DNA from: Streptomyces diastatochromogenes
GTDB lineage: Bacteria > Actinomycetota > Actinomycetes > Streptomycetales > Streptomycetaceae
Length of the DNA stretch: 45,109 bases
Assembly (NCBI GenBank): GCA_001418405.1
Contig: LIQL01000074.1
Location: 1 to 45,109 of the forward strand
Direction: 5' to 3'
The first letter of the stretch is position 1; the number at the start of each line of letters is the position of its first letter. A program made the translations under genes and the position numbers. The notes beneath the pieces are model-generated. The model ran no database searches, had not been told where the DNA came from, and worked only from the letters and a program-made list of their open reading frames with translations. Below, one piece after another: positions 37,003-45,109 of this stretch.

Positions 37003-37989
37003 TCAGCGCAATCGGGCGCGCAGGAAGGCGTGGCCGGTCACCAGGGCTGCCCGGGCGGGTGCGCTGTCGTGCAGGGCGTGCAGCGCCACGAAGTCGTGGA
37101 TCGTGCCGAGGAACCGTACGGCCGACGCCTCGACGCCGGCCGTACGCAGATTGCGCGCGTACTGCTCGCCCTCGTCCCGGGCCACGTCGGCCTCGGCGGT
37201 GACGACCAGTGCCGGCGGCAGCCCCACGAGGTCCTCGGTCAGCGCCTGCAGTGGTGACGCGGTGGGCTCCTTCCGCAGGTCGGGGTCCGTGACGTAGCGC
37301 GCCCAGTACGCGCGCAACGCCCGGCGGGTGAGCAGGTATCCGGTGGCGAACTGCCGTTGTGAGGGGCTGTCGCAGCGGGAGTCGGTGAGCGGGTAGTAGA
37401 GCAGTTGTGCGCTGAGCCGCGGACCGCCGCGGGACTTCGCCAGCATGGTCACGGCGGCGGCCAGCGTGGCCCCCGCGCAGTCGCCCGCCACGGCCAACCG
37501 GTCCGGGTCCAGGCCGAGTTCGTCGGCCCGGTTGACCACCCAGGCCAGCAATGCGTAGCACTCCTCCAGCGCCACGGGGTAGCGGGCCTCCGGGGTGCGG
37601 CTGTACTCGGGGACGACGGCGCACGCGCCCGTGCCGTCGACGAGCTCGCCGATGACGCGGGCGTGGGTCTGTGCGTCCCCGAGCGCCCACCGGCCGCCGT
37701 GAAGATACAGCAGGGTGGGGAGCGGGCCGGACGCACGGGTCGGGCGGACGGTCCAGAAGCCGATCAGCCCGGAAGGGCCGACGGATGCCACGCGGTAGAC
37801 CGCTTCCACGTCGAGGTCCTCGAACCGGTCCACCTGGCTCTCCCTGAGCGCCTGCCGCGCGACCTCCGGGCCGAGGTCGTCGAGGGACGGGGGAGCGGCG
37901 GACGCGGTGAGGAGCCGCTGCACCAGGGGGTCGAGGAGGACCGGGGTGTGGGAGTCACCGCCCGGTGGGCCACCGGACGCTCCCGGCAT
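37003..37989 (-). CDS. Alpha/beta hydrolase (HSL-like) with Cys at the nucleophile position
   Basis: 328 residues of the hormone-sensitive-lipase/acetyl-esterase family. The oxyanion-hole motif reads LHGGRW (residues about 96-101). The nucleophile elbow reads GDCAG, with Cys near residue 171 (codon TGC) instead of the usual Ser in GDSAG. The acid segment reads EADVARDEG and the His lies in GTIHDFVAL. The Ser-to-Cys change would slow or redirect ester hydrolysis. ATG 37989 has AGGAGG 7 bases upstream; the adjoining GTG at 37992 is possible. It heads a minus-strand group with the two AraC genes and lies 69 bases past the LAL regulator stop. Confidence 0.85.
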   Translation of the reverse strand: MPGASGGPPGGDSHTPVLLDPLVQRLLTASAAPPSLDDLGPEVARQALRESQVDRFEDLDVEAVYRVASVGPSGLIGFWTVRPTRASGPLPTLLYLHGGRWALGDAQTHARVIGELVDGTGACAVVPEYSRTPEARYPVALEECYALLAWVVNRADELGLDPDRLAVAGDCAGATLAAAVTMLAKSRGGPRLSAQLLYYPLTDSRCDSPSQRQFATGYLLTRRALRAYWARYVTDPDLRKEPTASPLQALTEDLVGLPPALVVTAEADVARDEGEQYARNLRTAGVEASAVRFLGTIHDFVALHALHDSAPARAALVTGHAFLRARLR

Positions 37990-38058
37990 CACCGGCCCTC
38001 CTCGGGTCGGGCCGCGCCGCTCGTCGGCAGGTTGGTACGGAACCGGCCGGCCCCCACC

Positions 38059-40929
38059 TCATCTGTCCTCAAGGAGGTCACGCAGTTGCTGGCGGCGGCT
38101 GACACCGAGCTTCGGGTAGACGTTGTACAGATGGGAGCCCACGGTACGCGGCGAGAGGAAGAGCTGTTCACCGATCTCCCGATTCGACAGGCCGCTCGCG
38201 GCCAGCCGGACGATCTGCCTTTGTTGTCCGGTCAGTTGCTCCAGCATGCCTGAAGCGTCGGGGGTGGGTGCCGCTCCGCTGGCGCGCAGTTCGCGGGCTG
38301 CGGCTGTGGCGAGGGCGCCCGCGCCCAGGCGCTCGGCGGTTTCCAGCACGGTGGTCAGCTGCTGACGCGCCTCGCGTGTCCGCCTGGAGCGCCGCAGCCA
38401 GATGCCGTAGTTGAGGCGGACGTGGGCGCGTTCCCACGGCCACCGGTCCGCCTCGTGGTTGACCAGGGCGAGGTGGAAGTGTCGTTCGGCGTTCTCGTCC
38501 GGTTCGACGAGGGCGGTGGCATGGTGCAGGAGCAGCGTCATCCTGGTGCTCGTGCGGTCTCCCTGCCCCGCGCGGAGCCGGGTGAGAGCCGGAACGATCT
38601 CGTCGGTCCGGCCGGTGCGTTGGGCCGCGACCGCGAGTTCGGCGATGCTCCGGGGCGACAGGACGGGGTGCAGCGGCGAACCGTCGTCGGTGAACAGCTC
38701 GCGCAGGTGCCGCCAGCCGGTGTCCCAGTGCCCCAGCGCGATGGCGGCCAGTCCCCGAGCGCGCAGCAGCCGGGCGTGGGTGGCTCGGTTCTCGTCCAGG
38801 CAGACGGCGCGCCAGATCGAGGGGGTGAACCAGGGCTCCGGCGGGACGGTTCCGCGCAGTGCCTGCAGGGCCAGGTCCTGTGCCTGGAGATCCGCCTGGA
38901 GGCGCGGCAGGCGCAGCACGGTGGCCTCGGCCGTCGCCTCCCGGATCAGGGCCTCGGCCTCGGCGAACCACCCGATGCCCACGAGGGTGTCCACGAGGGC
39001 GGAGACCGTCCAGCCGCGCACGCCGAAGGCCCGAACCGCCCCGAGTCGGGCATCGGTCTCGCGGAACTGGCCCAGGCCCACGTCCGCCTCGTCCCCGAGG
39101 TAGGCGGCCGAGTGGAGCGCCGCCCGGCAGGCAAGGGCGCTCAGGCCGTCCGGCGGCGTGCCTTTCGTACCCTCCAGGCCCACCGGCGAGCGTGTCGCGG
39201 CGTGTGGCCGGACCACCGCGGCGACCAGCGCGTCCAGTGCCTGTCGTACGGCCGGCCCGTCCAGGCGGCCACCCGGCTCGGTCGCCGGAGGCCGAGGCCC
39301 GTCGGCACGGTGGGGCTCCCGGACAGGGATGGTCTCCCGGACCTGGTCGGGCTGCCGGGCACGGTCGAGCAGCATGGACAGGCCGGTTCGGTGTTCCGGC
39401 AGACCGGACTGGACGGCGATGCCCGCCGCCACCGCCGTCAACGCGAGCGCGACGGGGCGGCCGACCAGCGCAAAGTGCTCCGAGGCGTCGACCAGCAGAG
39501 CGAAGGCTTCCCGCTGGGAAGACTCCAGCGACAGGACCGATGCCAGGGCACCGGCGGCGATGCAGACGAGTTCCGGGTCTTTCGCGCTCTGGACGAACCG
39601 GCCGTGCAGGTCCTTCACCCAGCCGGGATCCCCCACCGCCTGCGCCGCCACCAGGGCTTCGGCCAGACGCCGCGCGTGTTCCCGCCGCTGTGGGCTGAGC
39701 CGGGCCGCCTGCTCCAAGGCGCGCGCGGTGCTCACCGTGTCCCCGTGCCGCCATGCGGAGTCCTCAAGCGCGGCGGCCACCGACTCGCTGGTGCACAACG
39801 CCGCGGCGGCCAGGTGGTGTGCGCTGCCCTCCGGCCGCGCAACGGCCGCGGCGAGGTCCAGGTGGGCCTGCTGCCGCTCACCCGCCGGATGCCGTGAGAA
39901 CGCGGCCGACCGTGCCAGCGGATGCCGGAAGACGAGGCGGTCCTCGACCAGCGAGACCAGACCGGCCGCCTCCGCCGGGGCCCACACCGCAAGGTCGCCG
40001 GTGTCCAGGGCCGCCATGAGGGAGGCGACGCCCTCCCCGGGCTGGGCGGCCGCGGCGTACAGCAGGGCCCGTTCTGTCTCCGGGGGCAGTACGTCGAGTC
40101 GTGCCGCGAAGGCGTGTCCCGTCAGCGGGCGCCACATCGGTGCGTCGGCGCCGCCTCCCGCCCGGGAGGCCGCAGGCAGACCGCGGCTCAGTTCCACCAA
40201 GGCCAAGGGGTTGCCTTCGGCTTCCTCCAGGATCTCCAGCCTGCGCCTTCCAGTGGGCGGCGCAGGCTGTCGATCCAGCAGCGCCGCGGCCGAAAGAGCA
40301 CTCAACGGGCGCAGATGCAGATCCTCCGTGCCGGGGGGAAGGTTGGGCGGGGGCGTCTCGCCGCGCGCGGTGAGCAGAAGCCTGACCGGGCGGCCGGCCA
40401 GGAGCCGGATCCCGGCGCACAGCCCGTCGAGGAAGGCGCGGTCGCAGGCGTGGATGTCGTCCACGCACACCAACACCGGGCCGGACGCCGCGAGTCGATC
40501 CAACAAGGCCAGCAGAGCGGTCTGCACCTGCTCGTCGTCCGGTCCGCCATCGTGGGAGGCGGGACTCAGGGCGGCGCTCAGCACCCGGCCGTGTGGGGCG
40601 GGCAGGCCGGGCACGTCGTCCAGGACCGGCACCAGCAGTTGCTGCAGACAGGCGCGCGCGTGCCGGTGGTCCGCGGCCCAGCCCTGCGCCGACAGGACGA
40701 GCGTGCCGTCACCGGTGGCGACTTCCCGGGCGTGGCGGAGCAAGGTCGTCCGCCCGATCCCCTCCTCCCCGAGGAGCAGCAACGCCTGGGGGCTGCCGGG
40801 TTGTCGCGTCACGCACCGCAGGATCCGCTCGATCTCACCGTCCCGACCCAGTGGACGCAACGCCGCCGTGCGGCAGTACCCGTGGGCGGCCTCCTGGCCG
40901 GCCGTCGATCGGGATGGGTGGACCGTCAT
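38059..40929 (-). CDS. Large LuxR-family (LAL) regulator with altered Walker A
   Basis: 956 residues: an N-terminal AAA/NTPase module (about 30-300), a long helical repeat region and a C-terminal LuxR helix-turn-helix (LTGQQRQIVRLAASGLSN, then LSPRTVGSHLYNVYPKLGV). The P-loop reads GEEGIGRTT (54-62), with Arg60 in place of the invariant Lys; the Walker B-like segment is VLVCVDDIHA. ATP hydrolysis may therefore be impaired. ATG 40929 is chosen because GGAG lies 7 bases upstream; ATG 40935 is almost as close. It is divergent from another LAL gene across 231 bases and could control the adjacent hydrolase/AraC genes. Confidence 0.9.
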   Translation of the reverse strand: MTVHPSRSTAGQEAAHGYCRTAALRPLGRDGEIERILRCVTRQPGSPQALLLLGEEGIGRTTLLRHAREVATGDGTLVLSAQGWAADHRHARACLQQLLVPVLDDVPGLPAPHGRVLSAALSPASHDGGPDDEQVQTALLALLDRLAASGPVLVCVDDIHACDRAFLDGLCAGIRLLAGRPVRLLLTARGETPPPNLPPGTEDLHLRPLSALSAAALLDRQPAPPTGRRRLEILEEAEGNPLALVELSRGLPAASRAGGGADAPMWRPLTGHAFAARLDVLPPETERALLYAAAAQPGEGVASLMAALDTGDLAVWAPAEAAGLVSLVEDRLVFRHPLARSAAFSRHPAGERQQAHLDLAAAVARPEGSAHHLAAAALCTSESVAAALEDSAWRHGDTVSTARALEQAARLSPQRREHARRLAEALVAAQAVGDPGWVKDLHGRFVQSAKDPELVCIAAGALASVLSLESSQREAFALLVDASEHFALVGRPVALALTAVAAGIAVQSGLPEHRTGLSMLLDRARQPDQVRETIPVREPHRADGPRPPATEPGGRLDGPAVRQALDALVAAVVRPHAATRSPVGLEGTKGTPPDGLSALACRAALHSAAYLGDEADVGLGQFRETDARLGAVRAFGVRGWTVSALVDTLVGIGWFAEAEALIREATAEATVLRLPRLQADLQAQDLALQALRGTVPPEPWFTPSIWRAVCLDENRATHARLLRARGLAAIALGHWDTGWRHLRELFTDDGSPLHPVLSPRSIAELAVAAQRTGRTDEIVPALTRLRAGQGDRTSTRMTLLLHHATALVEPDENAERHFHLALVNHEADRWPWERAHVRLNYGIWLRRSRRTREARQQLTTVLETAERLGAGALATAAARELRASGAAPTPDASGMLEQLTGQQRQIVRLAASGLSNREIGEQLFLSPRTVGSHLYNVYPKLGVSRRQQLRDLLEDR

Positions 40930-41160
40930 GCACATACTCCGGAACTGCTCGGCTGCCCACGGCTGTGGGCGTGTTCCCTGGCCGTGCTCATCATCGGGGG
41001 AGCGAAGTCGCCACGCTTCTGTCACATGACCGGTCGTCCGCCGTCACGGGTCCTGACCGGCGCCGGGACCGCGGCCGGCCGGGGACGGCCGCGCGCGTGC
41101 GACCGACCGCGGGTGGCAGGATGGCCGGCGCGTGATCACCGGTGCTGGAGGAGTACGACC

Positions 41161-43932
41161 GTGGTGCACATAGGCCCCAATTACCCTGCCGATCCGGGCA
41201 TCCTGGGCAGATCGACCGAACTCTCCCGCCTTGAGGAGCTGCTCGCAGCGGTGGACGGAACCGGTTCCCAGGTGCTGGTGCTGACCGGAGAGCCGGGAGC
41301 GGGCAAGAGCACCCTCGTCGACTGGACCGCCGAGCGGGGGCGGGCCCGCGGACTGCGGATCCTGCGCGTCCGGGGCAGCGAGGGCGAGGCCGGACTGGGA
41401 CTCTCGGGCGTCCACCAGCTGCTGCATCCGCTGCTTCCCGGCGACACCCTGCCCGCCCGGCAACGAGCCGCCCTGGACCGCGCGTTCGGACCGGCGGCGA
41501 CACCGGACGAGGTGGTCCTCGACCAGTTGTCGCTGTGCATCAGCGTGCTCGCCCTGATCGCCGACGCCGCCGCACGCCGGCCTCTCCTCCTGGTGGACGA
41601 CGCCCAGTGGCTGGACTTCGGCTCGATGGACGTACTGGGCTTCCTCGCCCGGCGCCTGGAGGGCAAGCCGGTGGTGATGCTGCTCGCCGCCTGCGAGGAC
41701 TCCGTGCCCGCCCGCTTCGACCGGGACTTCCCGCAGGTGACCGTGGGCCCGCTGAGCCGGGCGGCGGCAGGGCTGCTGCTGAACGCCCAACCGACCCCGC
41801 CTCGCGGCAGGGCCCGCACCCAGATCCTCCAGCAGGCCGCCGGCAATCCGCTGGCCCTGATCGAACTGCCCAGAGCCCTTGCCCGGGGCCGGACCGGGCC
41901 GGACCAGGAGGGCGGAGCCGCCCTGCCGCCCACCACCCGTCTGAAGAACCTGTTCGCCGCCGACCTCCCCGGGCTGCCCGAACCCACCCGCGAGACACTC
42001 CTCTTGGCGGCCGCAGCGGGCACCGGACACCTGGCCGACCTGCTGCGCGCCGCCCCGTCGGCGGACGTCGTCCAGGCGCTCGCCCCCGCGGAGCGCGTCG
42101 GGCTGGTGCGGATCGAGGACGGCCAGGTGCTGTTCCGCCACCCATTGGTGCGCTCGGCCATCTACCACGCGGCCTCCTTCGCCGAACGTCGTCAAGCTCA
42201 TCTGGCGCTGGCCTCCGCTCTCACCGGCGCACCGGATCGCCGCGCCTGGCACCTGGCCACCGCGGCGACGGGTGAGGACGCGGAAGTCGCCGACGCCCTG
42301 GCGGAGAGTGCCGAACGTGCCCGGGCCCGGGGTGGATTCGCGGCGGCCGCCTCGGCGCTGGAACGCGCCGCGCAGCTGACCCCGGCAGCGGAGCTGCGCG
42401 CCCGGCGGCTGCTGGGGGCCGCACAGGCCGCCATGTTCGCCGGCCATCCGCAATGGGTCGGCGAGCTCAGCGGCCGGGTCGGCGACCTGACCGAGGACGC
42501 CCGGCTGCGTGCGGAGGCTTCCCTGCTGGGCGGTTGGGCACTCGGTGTGACACTCCGTCACGACGACGCACTGACGCTCCTGTTCGACGTGGCCGAAGGC
42601 GCCGCCGTGTCAGCACCGGACCTGGCGCTGGGCACCCTGGGAACCGCGGCGACGTCCGTCTACCACTCAGGGAAGGCGTTCCACCGGGCCGAACTGCGCC
42701 GGATCGGCGCCCTGGTCGACGGAACCAGCCATCCCGCAGCCTTCGCCTGGACCCGAGCGGCTGTCGACCCGCACCGTCGACGGGCCCAACTCCTGCGTCT
42801 TTTGCAGAACGGGCTGGCCGACGTGTCACCGGAGTCGATGGAAGACCTCACGGCGCTCGGCGGCACGGCCTGGATCCTGGACGAGACCGAGCAGGCCGTT
42901 CGCCTTCTCGGCCGGACCATGGACGTCCTACGCCGCGCCGGCAGCATGGGCACGAACGCGACCGTTTCGCAGACACTCGCCCTCGCCCTGTTCGAGAGCG
43001 GTGCATGGACGGCGGCCCAGGACGCGGCGGACGAGGCGTTCTGCATGGCGACCGAGGCGGGAGCCGACAACGTGACCCTGGGCTCCTGCATCCTGCAGGC
43101 CAGCCTGCGCGCACTGCGGGGGGACCATGCGACCGCGCGGACGCAGGCCATGGAAGCCGTACGGGGCTTGGACCTGCGCGGATCCCTGAGCCTCCAGGTC
43201 AGGCACCGGCACGCCCTGGGCATGGCCGCGTACGTCGCCGGTGACCACGCCGACGCCTACGAGCAGCTGCGCGCCGCCTTCACCCGCGACTTCCGGCCCG
43301 TTCCCGTCCACTACCACGCCTCCGCCTACCTGCTGGGCGACCTGGCCGCCACGGCGGTCCGCGCGGGCCGGACGGATGACGCCCGCACGGTGGTGGAGGC
43401 CCTCGAAGACGGCCTGGAACCCGACAGGTCGCCCCGGCTGGCCGCCGTTCTGCACCGGGCCGCCGCTCTGCTGAGCGTGAACGAGAAGGCCGAGGACCAC
43501 TTCCGGGCCGCCCTGGCCGACGGCGTCACCGACTGCTGGCCCTTCGAGAAGGCGCGCACCCGGCTGGACTTCGGCGAGTGGCTGCGCCGGCGCCGCCGCA
43601 GCGCCGAGGCACGCCCGCACCTCAACGCGGCACTGGAGTGCTTCCAGCGGGTCGACGCCCGGCCCTGGGCCGATCGCACCGCAGCGGAACTTCGAGCAGC
43701 AGGAGCCCCGAGGGCAGCGGCGACGGCGTCGAGTGCGGCGGACGCACTCACCGCGCAGGAACGGCAGATCGCGGAACTGGCCGCCCAGGGCCTGACCAAC
43801 CGCGACATCGCGGCCCGCCTGCACCTCTCGCCCCGCACCGTCGGCTACCACCTGCACAAGATCTTCCCCAAGCTGCGCATCAGCGCCAGAGCACAACTCC
43901 GCGACGCCCTCTCGCAGGATCCGCCGCAGTGA
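41161..43932 (+). CDS. Large LuxR-family (LAL) regulator
   Basis: 923 residues. The P-loop is canonical (LTGEPGAGKSTLV, about 43-55) and Walker B reads LLLVDDAQWLD, typical of STAND/LAL ATPases. TPR-like helical repeats fill the middle. The C-terminus carries a LuxR helix-turn-helix (LTAQERQIAELAAQGLTNRD and LSPRTVGYHLHKIFPKLRI). GTG 41161 has GGAGGAG 7 bases upstream and is followed by the family-typical LGRSTELSRLEELL. It is divergent from its paralogue and may form a regulatory pair with it; the effector is unknown. Confidence 0.91.
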   Translation: MVHIGPNYPADPGILGRSTELSRLEELLAAVDGTGSQVLVLTGEPGAGKSTLVDWTAERGRARGLRILRVRGSEGEAGLGLSGVHQLLHPLLPGDTLPARQRAALDRAFGPAATPDEVVLDQLSLCISVLALIADAAARRPLLLVDDAQWLDFGSMDVLGFLARRLEGKPVVMLLAACEDSVPARFDRDFPQVTVGPLSRAAAGLLLNAQPTPPRGRARTQILQQAAGNPLALIELPRALARGRTGPDQEGGAALPPTTRLKNLFAADLPGLPEPTRETLLLAAAAGTGHLADLLRAAPSADVVQALAPAERVGLVRIEDGQVLFRHPLVRSAIYHAASFAERRQAHLALASALTGAPDRRAWHLATAATGEDAEVADALAESAERARARGGFAAAASALERAAQLTPAAELRARRLLGAAQAAMFAGHPQWVGELSGRVGDLTEDARLRAEASLLGGWALGVTLRHDDALTLLFDVAEGAAVSAPDLALGTLGTAATSVYHSGKAFHRAELRRIGALVDGTSHPAAFAWTRAAVDPHRRRAQLLRLLQNGLADVSPESMEDLTALGGTAWILDETEQAVRLLGRTMDVLRRAGSMGTNATVSQTLALALFESGAWTAAQDAADEAFCMATEAGADNVTLGSCILQASLRALRGDHATARTQAMEAVRGLDLRGSLSLQVRHRHALGMAAYVAGDHADAYEQLRAAFTRDFRPVPVHYHASAYLLGDLAATAVRAGRTDDARTVVEALEDGLEPDRSPRLAAVLHRAAALLSVNEKAEDHFRAALADGVTDCWPFEKARTRLDFGEWLRRRRRSAEARPHLNAALECFQRVDARPWADRTAAELRAAGAPRAAATASSAADALTAQERQIAELAAQGLTNRDIAARLHLSPRTVGYHLHKIFPKLRISARAQLRDALSQDPPQ

Positions 43933-44113
43933 CCGGCCGCGGTGCGCACGCCCCGGGCGAACGGCAGTACCCTCCGGGCCCGCCGCCAGGCCACCGCTGA
44001 GCCGATGCCCCGTCGGACGGTCCGCGGCGGGTTGCTTGCCCTCGCCGTCATCGATCTCGCGGACGCGTACGTGTACGCGTCCCACCATCCGGACAGGCCG
44101 GCGGGCCGATGGT

Positions 44114-45046
44114 TCAGTCGGCGTGTGCGAGCAGTTGCTCGGAGAGGGTCCACAGGCGTCGGGCTCCCGCGGGGTCGAGGGCGTAGCGGGCCACGCCCTG
44201 GAGGGGTGCGCCGCGGCGGTCCAGGACCGGGGATTCGTTGCAGTCGGTGAAGTAGCGGCCGCCGATGCCGTCCAGCAGGGGTGAGGTGGCGAGGAGTACG
44301 GACGTGGCGGCTCCCTGGCCGACTGTTTTGATGAGTTCGGTGGGGACGCTGCCGCTGCCGCGGCCGCCTTCGGTGTGGCGTTGGAGGTTGGTGTGGATGG
44401 CGCCGGGCATCACGGCGTTGGCGGTGATCCCGTCCTGGGCCCAGCGGCGGGTGGCCTCCACGGCGAAGTGGACGTTGGCGGTCTTGGACTGGCCGTAGGC
44501 GAGCCAGGGGTCGTAGGGGCGGAAGGCGAAGTGGATGTCGTCCCACACGACGGGGGACAGTTGGTGGCCGCTGGAGCTGACGACGACGATGCGGGCGGGG
44601 CCGTCGGCGGCGAGGGCGTCGTGCAGGCCCGTGGCGAGGGCGAAGTGGCCCAGGTGGTTGGTGGCGAACTGCCATTCCCAGCCCTGGGCCGTGTACCGCT
44701 CGGGGCTGGCCATGACGCCCGCGTTGTTCACGAGGACGTGCAGTGGGCCCTGCCAGGCCGTGGTGAAGGCGGTGACGGACGCCGGGTCGGCGAGGTCGAG
44801 GTGGGCGACGCGCAGGTCCTGGTTGCCGGTGGCCTCGGTGATGGCCTTGGCGACGCGTTCGCCCGCCGCGGTGTCACGGACGGCCAGGGTGACGGCCGCC
44901 CCCTGAGCGGCGAGGACGCGGGCCGTTTCCGCGCCGAGGCCGGAGGAGGCGCCGGTGACCAGCACGCGGCGTCCGGTGAGGTCGACGCCCTGGGCGACCT
45001 CCGCGGCCGTGCTGGAGAAGCCGAAGGGGGTGGTGACGGCGGTCAT
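44114..45046 (-). CDS. SDR-family oxidoreductase, retinol-dehydrogenase-like
   Basis: 310 residues. Cofactor motif TGASSGLGAETA (about 31-42), NNAGVM, catalytic Ser in VVVSSSGHQL and Tyr-xxx-Lys in YGQSKTANV are all present. The overall pattern (WQFATNHLGHFALATGL, MPGAIHTNLQRH) matches the WW-domain-oxidoreductase/retinol-dehydrogenase-like SDRs common in actinobacteria. The substrate is unknown. ATG 45046 has AGGAG 7 bases upstream. It is convergent with the LAL regulator across about 180 bases in which I see no gene. Confidence 0.93.
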   Translation of the reverse strand: MTAVTTPFGFSSTAAEVAQGVDLTGRRVLVTGASSGLGAETARVLAAQGAAVTLAVRDTAAGERVAKAITEATGNQDLRVAHLDLADPASVTAFTTAWQGPLHVLVNNAGVMASPERYTAQGWEWQFATNHLGHFALATGLHDALAADGPARIVVVSSSGHQLSPVVWDDIHFAFRPYDPWLAYGQSKTANVHFAVEATRRWAQDGITANAVMPGAIHTNLQRHTEGGRGSGSVPTELIKTVGQGAATSVLLATSPLLDGIGGRYFTDCNESPVLDRRGAPLQGVARYALDPAGARRLWTLSEQLLAHAD

Positions 45047-45061
45047 GCGTGAACTCCTGGT

Positions 45062-45109
45062 GGGGAAACGGGGAAGCAGGGAAGCGGGGAAGTGGGGGAA
45101 GCGGGGAAG
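45062..45109. repeat. G-rich short tandem repeat at the window edge
   Basis: Six runs of three to five G are separated by 4-5 base spacers (AAAC, AAGCA, AAGC, AAGT, AAGC), giving imperfect repeat units of 8-9 bases just upstream of the SDR gene. The pattern continues to the window end. It could form a G-quadruplex on the plus strand, the template strand for that gene. Confidence 0.7.

Noticed and set aside
43933..44113. Short gap between the LAL regulator and the final SDR examined for a small gene or terminator
   Set aside because: The small frames here are shadows of the SDR gene, and no stable hairpin with a T tract was found.

Overview
The window is high-GC, with strong G/C at third codon positions, many GTG (and one TTG) starts, 4-base stop/start overlaps and large LuxR (LAL) regulators. 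The gene content (twin ScfR/RamB-type regulators, Dps, cydABDC order, many SDRs, an isonitrile synthase/P450 pair) suggests a Streptomyces-like actinomycete. No tRNA, rRNA, CRISPR array, transposase or origin was seen.

Layout. 1-2510 (+): the tail of an unrecognised gene, a cytochrome P450 and an isocyanide (isonitrile) synthase, forming a small natural-product locus. 2750-4148 (-): a DoxX-like protein and a Met/His-rich membrane protein. 4149-4708: intergenic, holding a decayed fragment that reads like a nickel/cobalt transporter. 4709-15661: a carbon-metabolism island. The glyoxylate genes aceA-aceB and a 3-hydroxyacyl-CoA dehydrogenase lie on the minus strand, diverging from a ScfR/RamB-like regulator. 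A second, PrpR-like regulator diverges from the methylcitrate operon prpD-prpB-prpC. Together these handle acetyl-CoA and propionyl-CoA from fatty acids and short-chain acids. 15676-17820 (-): an overlapping four-gene operon for the beta and alpha subunits of a cobalt-type nitrile-hydratase-family enzyme, its activator and a small beta-carbonic anhydrase.

18087-19572 (-): two SDRs, the first lacking the usual catalytic Tyr. 20101-25873 (+): a YtcJ-like amidohydrolase, an isochorismatase-fold hydrolase, a DoxX protein, a YoaK/DUF1275 membrane protein and an MFS transporter with a C-terminal monooxygenase-like (ABM) domain. 25961-32755 (+): dps followed by cydA-cydB-cydD-cydC, the full set for cytochrome bd oxidase and its assembly exporter. 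32889-33740 (+): an NmrA-like NAD(P)-binding protein behind a perfect short palindrome.

33884-37989 (-): an alpha/beta hydrolase with Cys at the nucleophile position, two tandem AraC regulators (the second broken by an apparent one-base frameshift) and a secreted two-domain VOC protein. 38059-43932: two large divergent LAL regulators, one with a substituted Walker A lysine. 44114-45046 (-): an SDR, with a G-rich short tandem repeat at the window edge.

The most notable items are the nitrile-hydratase/carbonic-anhydrase operon, the P450/isonitrile synthase pair, the twin regulators with shared operator-like half-sites, the Cys-nucleophile hydrolase and the homopolymer frameshift in the AraC gene.
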